NCBI GenBank assembly: GCA_016722945.1
Contig: JAEQMT010000009.1
Location: 62,001-126,000 of the forward strand
DNA length: 64,000 nucleotides
Source of the DNA: Desulfofustis sp. PB-SRB1
Lineage (GTDB): Bacteria > Desulfobacterota > Desulfobulbia > Desulfobulbales > Desulfocapsaceae
Reading direction: 5' to 3'
The notes below the pieces were generated by a model. That model searched no databases and was not told where the DNA came from. It worked only from the letters and a program-made list of their open reading frames with translations. Of the stretch, positions 58,765-64,000 are shown in pieces. The stretch's first letter is position 1; every line of letters begins with the position of its first letter. A program made the position numbers and the translations under genes.

Positions 58765-59520
58765 ATGGCTAAACCGGCGCTACATAGCTTCTCCACCCTC
58801 ACCTTCGACGTGGTGGGCACCCTGATCGATTTTGAAAGAGGCATCATCGATTGGTTTCGGCGGTGGCTGAGAGGCCACGCCGTTGACAAAACCGATGAAG
58901 AAATTCTCGCCGCCTTTGCCGTGTGCGAGGATTACTATCAGAAACGATCACCGGAAAAACCGTTCACCGCCATGCTTCCGTTGATCTGCAACGATATGGC
59001 TGCCGGCTGGGGGATGAGCGCTGATGAGAATGATGGGATGGATTTTCGCTCATCAATCCGGCAGTGGCCCGCCTTTGCCGATTCCCGGGCGGCCCTGGCG
59101 GAGTTGAAAAAGTGTTTCCGGCTGGTGGCTGTCACCAACGCCGATAGCTGGGCCCTGCGGTATATGAGCGCTAGCCTTGATGATCCCTTTGCCGAATCTG
59201 TTACCTGCGATGAGGTGGGGATCAACAAACCGAGTCACCAGGTTTTTTCCTATGTGTTGGAGAAACTGGCCCGCCACGGGGTCAGCAAAGATGATATTTT
59301 GCATGTCGCCCAGAGTCAGTATCACGATATCCGCCCCGCCTCCGAGATGGGCTTTGCCACCGCCTGGATTGAGCGGCGTCGCGGCCAGATGGGATTTGGC
59401 GCAACACCTGAGCCGGCGCTGATTGTCGAGCCCGATTTTCACAGCGATTCCATGGCGGGATTCGTCGATCAGGTGCGGCGCTCCGGCTGGTTGTCGGCAA
59501 GAGCTCTCAAAACCTCGTAA
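58765..59520 (+). CDS. HAD-family hydrolase (haloacid dehalogenase type II-like)
   Basis: This 251-residue protein has HAD motif I with the Asp in LTFDVVGTLIDFERG (Val replaces the second Asp, as in dehalogenases), motif II in RLVAVTNADSW and motif IV-type Asp/His near ILHVAQSQYHDIRPASEMGF. The Lys of motif III is in VGINKPSHQVF. The substrate may be a 2-haloacid or a phosphate ester. ATG 58765 is preferred to 58702. The last 52 bp overlap the convergent exonuclease gene. Confidence 0.87.
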   Translation: MAKPALHSFSTLTFDVVGTLIDFERGIIDWFRRWLRGHAVDKTDEEILAAFAVCEDYYQKRSPEKPFTAMLPLICNDMAAGWGMSADENDGMDFRSSIRQWPAFADSRAALAELKKCFRLVAVTNADSWALRYMSASLDDPFAESVTCDEVGINKPSHQVFSYVLEKLARHGVSKDDILHVAQSQYHDIRPASEMGFATAWIERRRGQMGFGATPEPALIVEPDFHSDSMAGFVDQVRRSGWLSARALKTS

Positions 59521-60302
59521 TCGGGGAGATAGGGCAGGGGCGGTGGAGCGGGGCAGGGCACAATGAGGGAGGAGCCGAACGGGGTGTTTTCCACGTTTCT
59601 GTTGTAGGCCTCCACCATAAGTTTTTCAAGATTTACCGTATCCTCGATATTGTAGGCAAGCAGGGTGGCAAGTGCCGCCTCATTACCGGTTGCCCGATAG
59701 ATATGCCAGAGCCGAACGGCGTCGGCGCCGTTGCAGCCGTCTAGCAGGCCGCGATGAATGCCGAATTGCTTTTCACACCCCTTTAACCCGCCCCGGCAGC
59801 CGAGCCGCGCCAGCACATAGCGCAGGTCGATATGGGCATGGGGCAATGAGATCGTGAAATAGTTCTCGATAAACGGCACATCGAAACCGATTCCGTTGTA
59901 GGTGACGAGGACATCGTAGCTTGATATATCGGCGATGAATTCGCCCAGGTTCCGTCCCTGAACGTAGGTGTTCAGGGTAACACCATCATAGAGTGCAATG
60001 GTGGTAATTTCCGTCTCCGGCCCCATCCCGGAGGTTTCGATATCGAGATAGGCGGTTCTGTTACGAAAGTGGGGAAAGATCCGCCAGCTGTCGGCGCGGC
60101 GTAATCTACCGGCAAAAAAGTGCGGGTTATCTTTCAGGGCCTGCCTGGAATGGGCAAGCAGATGGCGCAGTTCATCGGTGGGTACTCGCACCAAGTGCGG
60201 CTTATCGTGCAACAAGTCCCATTGTGTGATTCCCGCCTCCCACAACCGTCGTTCGGTTACGTGGCCGATACCCTGGATATGACAAAAGGTGTGGGTGAGC
60301 AC
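59469..60302 (-). CDS. RNase H-like (YprB-type) DEDD exonuclease
   Basis: This 277-residue protein has a DEDD-type 3'-5' exonuclease core: Asp/Glu in AYLDIETSGMGP, Asp in VTYNGIGFDVPFIENYF and Asp in LAYNIEDTVNLEKL. This matches the RNase_H_2/YprB group. The N-terminus (FCHIQGIGHVTERRLWEAGI) looks like a helix-hairpin-helix DNA-binding region. It is 11 bp downstream of arfB on the same strand and its 3' end overlaps the HAD gene by 52 bp. Confidence 0.88.
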   Translation of the reverse strand: MLTHTFCHIQGIGHVTERRLWEAGITQWDLLHDKPHLVRVPTDELRHLLAHSRQALKDNPHFFAGRLRRADSWRIFPHFRNRTAYLDIETSGMGPETEITTIALYDGVTLNTYVQGRNLGEFIADISSYDVLVTYNGIGFDVPFIENYFTISLPHAHIDLRYVLARLGCRGGLKGCEKQFGIHRGLLDGCNGADAVRLWHIYRATGNEAALATLLAYNIEDTVNLEKLMVEAYNRNVENTPFGSSLIVPCPAPPPLPYLPDYEVLRALADNQPERRT

Positions 60303-60313
60303 CGGCAGGGTGG

Positions 60314-60745
60314 CTAATCAAGTGAGGTGACTTTACGGCGGGACTGTTTAAGCAGTGATCTCTTTGTTTTTCCCTCCAACCGCCGCCTACGTGCCGCCTG
60401 AGAAACCTTGACGGGGCGACGCACCTTTTTTTCATGCACCGCGCTCATGATGAGCAGCCGCAAGCGCCGCAGGGCATCCTGCCTGTTTTGTTCCAGGGTA
60501 CGGTGTTGCTGGGCCTTGATGACCACTACCCCATCGCTGCTGATGCGCCGGTCCGGCAGGGTGAGAAGTCGCTGTTTGACCCTTTCGGGAAGCGATGATT
60601 CGTGGATGGGAAAACGCAGGTGCACTGCTGAGGCAACCTTGTTCACATTCTGCCCGCCGGGTCCCGACGCACGAATCTGATCGATATTGATCTCCTGCTC
60701 GGAAATGGTGATATCTTCGTTAATTACCAGCATAAATGGGTGCAA
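60314..60745 (-). CDS. arfB: Ribosome rescue factor ArfB (peptidyl-tRNA hydrolase YaeJ)
   Basis: This 143-residue protein has the release-factor GGQ motif in RASGPGGQNVNKVASAVHLR and a basic C-terminal tail (SQAARRRRLEGKTKRSLLKQ) that enters the empty mRNA channel. It frees ribosomes stalled on truncated mRNA. A second in-frame ATG at 60733 could be the start. It is upstream of the exonuclease gene. Confidence 0.93.
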   Translation of the reverse strand: MHPFMLVINEDITISEQEINIDQIRASGPGGQNVNKVASAVHLRFPIHESSLPERVKQRLLTLPDRRISSDGVVVIKAQQHRTLEQNRQDALRRLRLLIMSAVHEKKVRRPVKVSQAARRRRLEGKTKRSLLKQSRRKVTSLD

Positions 60746-60759
60746 ATTGTATAGCTGAA

Positions 60760-60878
60760 ATGGCCTTTTCGTCCCACCTCATCGTTACGCAAAACATGTT
60801 ATCCTCTGAATGTCAGGTCGGTCTGCGGTAAGATTTTTCCTCGCGCCTCGATCTTGAACGTCAATTCTCATAGTGCAA
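60760..60878 (-). repeat. Decayed MITE-B copy
   Basis: AATGGCCTTTTCGTCCCACC and later GCGCCTCGATCTTGAACGTC match the family in reverse orientation, but the terminal GGGA(A/G)CC ends are lost. It lies between arfB and pyk. Confidence 0.65.
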
Positions 60879-60917
60879 GATTAACTGAAATTTTCTGCCC
60901 GCGCTGCCTTTCTACCC

Positions 60918-62384
60918 TCACGATTCGTTTTTTTCCCCACCATTTGCATCACCCACCACGTAGACCTTCAACATATTGGTGGTTCCACTGGTCCGTACCG
61001 GAAACCCGGCGGTGATCACCACCAGATCATCGGGTTCGATCAGCCCCGCCTTTAGAGCGGTTTGAACCACGAGCAGGGTCTGTTCGTCCATGGTCTGGGC
61101 AAGGGGGCACTGCAACGGGATAACCCCCCAGAAAAGCTGAAGCATGCGAAGATTGGCTTCGTTTGGGCTGATCGCGATAATCGGTGTCTTCGGCCGGTAA
61201 CGTGCCACCCGGCGGGCGGTGGCGCCGGAGGTAGTGGCGGTGATGATGGCCGCCGCGGTGAGGTCGGCGGCGGTGGCGCAGGAGGCATAGGAGATGGCGT
61301 CGGTGATAACCGGACGGCGATGTCGCAATCCTTCCAGCAAAATGGCATCGTAGTTGAGAGCGGCTTCGCTGATTAATGCGTTTTTAACCAGAAACCGCAC
61401 CGACTGAACGGGATATGCACCAACCGCGGTTTCGCCGGAGAGCATGACCGCATCAGTTCCATCAAAGATCGCATTGGTGACATCGCCCGCCTCGGCTCTG
61501 GTTGGGGTGGGACTGAGGATCATCGATTCAAGCATCTGGGTGGCGGTAATGACCGGCTTTCCCGCCCTATTGGCCGCCTTGATAATCTTCTTCTGGATGA
61601 TGGGGACTTCCTCGGCGGGCATTTCAACACCCAGATCACCGCGGGCTACCATTAACCCGTCGGCCGCCTCAAGGATGTCGGTAAGATTATCGACACCCTG
61701 GCGATTCTCAATTTTAGCGATAATGATTTGCTCGCCGCCACCATTTTTTATTACCTCGCGGACAGCAAGTACATCCTCTTTTGTCCGGACAAAGGAAGCG
61801 GCAATGATATCAACACCCTGTTCAACCCCGAAGATTATGTCCAGCTCATCCTCGGCGGCTAGCGACGGCAGGCGTACCTCTACATCGGGCAGGCTGACTC
61901 GCTTGCGGGAAAGCAGGGTGCCACCGACCACGACCCGGGCGGTGATAAGCGATCCATCAACTGCAATGGTCTGAAGCCGCATTTTGCCGTCATCCAGAAG
62001 AATAGCGGAACCGACCGCCACATCACCGGCGATGCCGGGATAATTAACCGGTAAGGTTCCGGATTTTGGTTCACCACCGTTGAGCACTACCGTTTCACCG
62101 ACAGTGAGTTCGACGCCTTCGCCCAGATCTTTAAAGCGGATTTCCGGGCCACGGGTGTCCAGTAACACCGCGGTATAGGTTCCGTGCTTAGACCGCGCCT
62201 GCTTGACGTTGTCGATGAGAAGGGCGTGGCTTTCGCGGCTGCCGTGGGAGAGATTGAGGCGGGCGATATCCATACCCGCCTCGATAAGCGCCTCGATATG
62301 AGTAACCGTATAAGAGCTTGGCCCCAGGGTGGCGATTATCTTGGTCTTTTTTTTGGGTGATTGGATCGTTTTTCGTCTGATCAT
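60918..62384 (-). CDS. pyk: Pyruvate kinase
   Basis: This 488-residue enzyme converts PEP and ADP to pyruvate and ATP. Motifs are KIIATLGPSSYTVTHIEALI, MDIARLNLSHGSRE, the active-site IIAKIENRQGVDNLTDILEA, DGLMVARGDLGVEMPAEEVP and the Lys/Thr-containing GKPVITATQMLESMI. The C-terminal domain is present (PIIAISPNEANLRMLQLFWG). No TSHAA-type extension is attached. It is a single-gene unit divergent from pdxH. Confidence 0.97.
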   Translation of the reverse strand: MIRRKTIQSPKKKTKIIATLGPSSYTVTHIEALIEAGMDIARLNLSHGSRESHALLIDNVKQARSKHGTYTAVLLDTRGPEIRFKDLGEGVELTVGETVVLNGGEPKSGTLPVNYPGIAGDVAVGSAILLDDGKMRLQTIAVDGSLITARVVVGGTLLSRKRVSLPDVEVRLPSLAAEDELDIIFGVEQGVDIIAASFVRTKEDVLAVREVIKNGGGEQIIIAKIENRQGVDNLTDILEAADGLMVARGDLGVEMPAEEVPIIQKKIIKAANRAGKPVITATQMLESMILSPTPTRAEAGDVTNAIFDGTDAVMLSGETAVGAYPVQSVRFLVKNALISEAALNYDAILLEGLRHRRPVITDAISYASCATAADLTAAAIITATTSGATARRVARYRPKTPIIAISPNEANLRMLQLFWGVIPLQCPLAQTMDEQTLLVVQTALKAGLIEPDDLVVITAGFPVRTSGTTNMLKVYVVGDANGGEKNES

Positions 62385-62589
62385 AGCGTAAAGTAGTGTG
62401 GTATTGGTAGGCCTGAATAAGTAATAGTTTAGCTTTGAAATATGAGCGTCGTAATTGAGATGAGTTAGGTTTTCGTTACATGCGCCATTGACTTGCGGTG
62501 CGCCGTGTTGATTCTATTTATGGAATCGTAACTTACAACTTCGATAGTAAAGATCCCCACCACTTATCAAATGCGGGAGCACGCATCAT

Positions 62590-63228
62590 ATGGATATCAG
62601 TCAATTTCGCCGGGAGTACCTCAAGGGCGGTCTCAGCCGGAACTCGCTGGATGATGATCCGATACAACAGTTTTCCACCTGGTTCGGACAGGCCCGTGCC
62701 ACCGACACGCCTGATCCCACCGCCATGGTTCTGGCCACTGTTGATGCGGCCGGACAGCCGAGCCAGCGTACCGTGCTGCTTAAATATTTTGATGAAAACG
62801 GTTTTGTCTTTTTCACCAACTACGGCAGTCGTAAAGCCCATGAAATAGCAGCCAACCGGAAAGTGAGCCTGCTGTTTGTATGGCTTGAGCTGGAACGACA
62901 GGTACAGATTAACGGATGTGCTGAAAAAATATCAACCGCCGAATCGGCCCGCTATTTCATGAGCAGGCCGCGCGATTCCCAGGTGGCTGCCTGGGTTTCA
63001 AGCCAGAGCCATGGTTTGAGTTCGCGCCAGATGCTGATGCAAAAATTTGCCGAAATGAAGCAGAAATTCGGCGAAGGCAAGGTCCCGCTTCCCTCATTCT
63101 GGGGCGGTTACCGGGTAGTACCGGCCGAAATCGAGTTCTGGCAGGGGCGCGAGAACCGTCTTCACGACCGGTTCCTCTATCGGCTCAGCAGCGAGGGTGG
63201 TTGGGCTATTGAGCGCCTTTCCCCGTAA
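62590..63228 (+). CDS. pdxH: Pyridoxamine 5'-phosphate oxidase
   Basis: This 212-residue FMN enzyme makes pyridoxal 5'-phosphate with O2. Motifs are [40 protein letters not shown] and the C-terminal PADR-like signature [19 protein letters not shown], which binds FMN and substrate. The length is standard. Its oxygen use suggests the organism meets at least some O2 or keeps it as a salvage enzyme. Confidence 0.96.
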   Translation: MDISQFRREYLKGGLSRNSLDDDPIQQFSTWFGQARATDTPDPTAMVLATVDAAGQPSQRTVLLKYFDENGFVFFTNYGSRKAHEIAANRKVSLLFVWLELERQVQINGCAEKISTAESARYFMSRPRDSQVAAWVSSQSHGLSSRQMLMQKFAEMKQKFGEGKVPLPSFWGGYRVVPAEIEFWQGRENRLHDRFLYRLSSEGGWAIERLSP

Positions 63229-63246
63229 TACCAGTGAGCCGCCTCT

Positions 63247-64000
63247 TCATCCCTTGATGACTGCCAGCGGCCGCAGCACCTCGACCACTTCTATCAAATC
63301 TTTTTGTCTGGCGATAACTGTATCGATGTCTTTATAGGCGCCGGACGCCTCATCGAGATCGTGCTTTGTCCGTAATGCATGGATGATGCCCAGTTCATCG
63401 AGCCTGCGCTTTTCTTTGTCCAGATTCAAACTGCGCTGCGCCTGTTTACGCCCCATTCTGCGGCCCGCCCCATGCGAGCAGGAAGCGAAACTCTCGGCAT
63501 TTCCCTTACCGCGCACGATATAACTGGCCGTTCCCTGAGAGCCGGGAATAATGCCCAGCTCACCGGATTCGGCACGAGTCGCTCCTTTGCGGTGGACGAT
63601 TACCGGTGTGCCGAAATGGGTTTCCCGGGAGGCATAGTTGTGGGCAATGTTGATCGGCGCAGCAAATTCAATGTCGCCACCAAGTCGTTCCACCAGTGCC
63701 TCGGCCACCCGCAGCCGCATCACATCGCGGTTGGCGGCGGCAAAGGCGACGCAGTACTCCATCTCGGCCAAATAACGGCGTCCTTCTTCGCTGTCAAGAG
63801 GCAGGGCGGCCAATTGCCAGCTTGACGGCAGCGGTGATGTGAGCCGTTTGTTCATGGCGGCGGCCTGTTTGTTGTAATGATGTGCCACCTTGAAACCGAG
63901 GTTACGACTGCCAGAGTGGATCATGAACCAGATGGCGCCGTCACTGCCCCGCTGGATCTCGATAAAATGATTACCGCCGCCCAGCGTGCCGATCTGGGCG
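63247..64000 (-). CDS. rtcB: RtcB RNA ligase, C-terminal part (cut by window end)
   Basis: The frame is open to the window edge, so the N-terminus is missing. Visible RtcB motifs are GTLGGGNHFIEI and MIHSGSRNLGFKVAHHYN (metal-binding His), NIAHNYASRE, VHRKGATRAESGELGIIPGS and the guanylylated His in CSHGAGRRMGRKQA. RtcB joins 2',3'-cyclic phosphate or 3'-phosphate RNA ends to 5'-OH ends with GTP. It is convergent with pdxH. Confidence 0.96.
   Translation of the reverse strand, partial: AQIGTLGGGNHFIEIQRGSDGAIWFMIHSGSRNLGFKVAHHYNKQAAAMNKRLTSPLPSSWQLAALPLDSEEGRRYLAEMEYCVAFAAANRDVMRLRVAEALVERLGGDIEFAAPINIAHNYASRETHFGTPVIVHRKGATRAESGELGIIPGSQGTASYIVRGKGNAESFASCSHGAGRRMGRKQAQRSLNLDKEKRRLDELGIIHALRTKHDLDEASGAYKDIDTVIARQKDLIEVVEVLRPLAVIKG

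Noticed and set aside
1-64000. tRNA or rRNA genes
   Set aside because: No cloverleaf-type segments with a T-loop GGTTCGA-type motif or rRNA sequences were recognised while reading both strands. A covariance search was not possible.

Overview
The window reads as a chromosomal segment of a Gram-negative, probably anaerobic deltaproteobacterium (Desulfobacterota, perhaps near Desulfobulbales). This rests on the gene families and their order (zapA / 6S RNA / rny / tyrS, yicC-remA-gmk-rlmB, Lol and Skp/Pal envelope genes, AmmeMemoRadiSam radical SAM enzyme, several radical SAM proteins) and is an inference, since no rRNA is present. No tRNA or rRNA gene was seen.

Layout. 1-26.2 kb is GC-rich backbone: two histidine kinases, a YihY/BrkB membrane protein, a LysM lytic transglycosylase, a Nudix hydrolase, ZapB-like and ZapA division proteins, 6S RNA with its terminator, RNase Y, TyrRS, a radical SAM protein, Pal and Skp, YicC-RemA-Gmk-RlmB, an S1-repeat protein, LolA, QueA, MobA, a thioredoxin-like lipoprotein, and a five-gene NosL / FtsX-type ABC transporter cluster. 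48.5-64 kb is backbone again: a receiver/PEP-synthase-like protein, GdhA, Bpt, AmrS, PlsC, a vapBC pair, a GhrA-like reductase, HAD hydrolase, an RNase H-like exonuclease, ArfB, pyruvate kinase, PdxH and RtcB (cut by the window end).

Between them, about 26.96-48.16 kb is an AT-richer accessory island that I read as an integron cassette array with no integrase in view (a CALIN). Cassettes are delimited by attC sites. The core at the start of a cassette (GTTRRRY-like) is the reverse complement of the core at its end, and this holds for seven consecutive cassettes, two of which are interrupted by insertion sequences. Cargo: two GNAT acetyltransferases, an NTF2-like protein, an ankyrin protein, a three-gene DUF1883-TIR / membrane protein / metallo-beta-lactamase cassette, a PD-(D/E)xK nuclease-ATPase, a tautomerase, an aldo/keto reductase, and many decayed toxin-antitoxin or restriction genes (hicAB, vapC/phd, PIN, Mrr-like, DUF4160/DUF2442).

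The array has been heavily hit by mobile DNA: two 3,222-bp copies of a TniA/TniB-like element with a DUF6431 gene (inverted to each other), a third remnant of the same element at the array edge, an IS701-family element, an IS3-family element, and two group II intron remnants. Removing the elements and one copy of each target duplication restores continuous reading frames for the MBL protein, the nuclease-ATPase (apart from one homopolymer frameshift) and a GNAT enzyme.

Outside the island, two families of short non-coding inverted-repeat elements (MITE-like, about 135-165 bp, called A and B here) fill many intergenic gaps. One B copy sits exactly between the stop codon of a vapB-type antitoxin and the start codon of its toxin.
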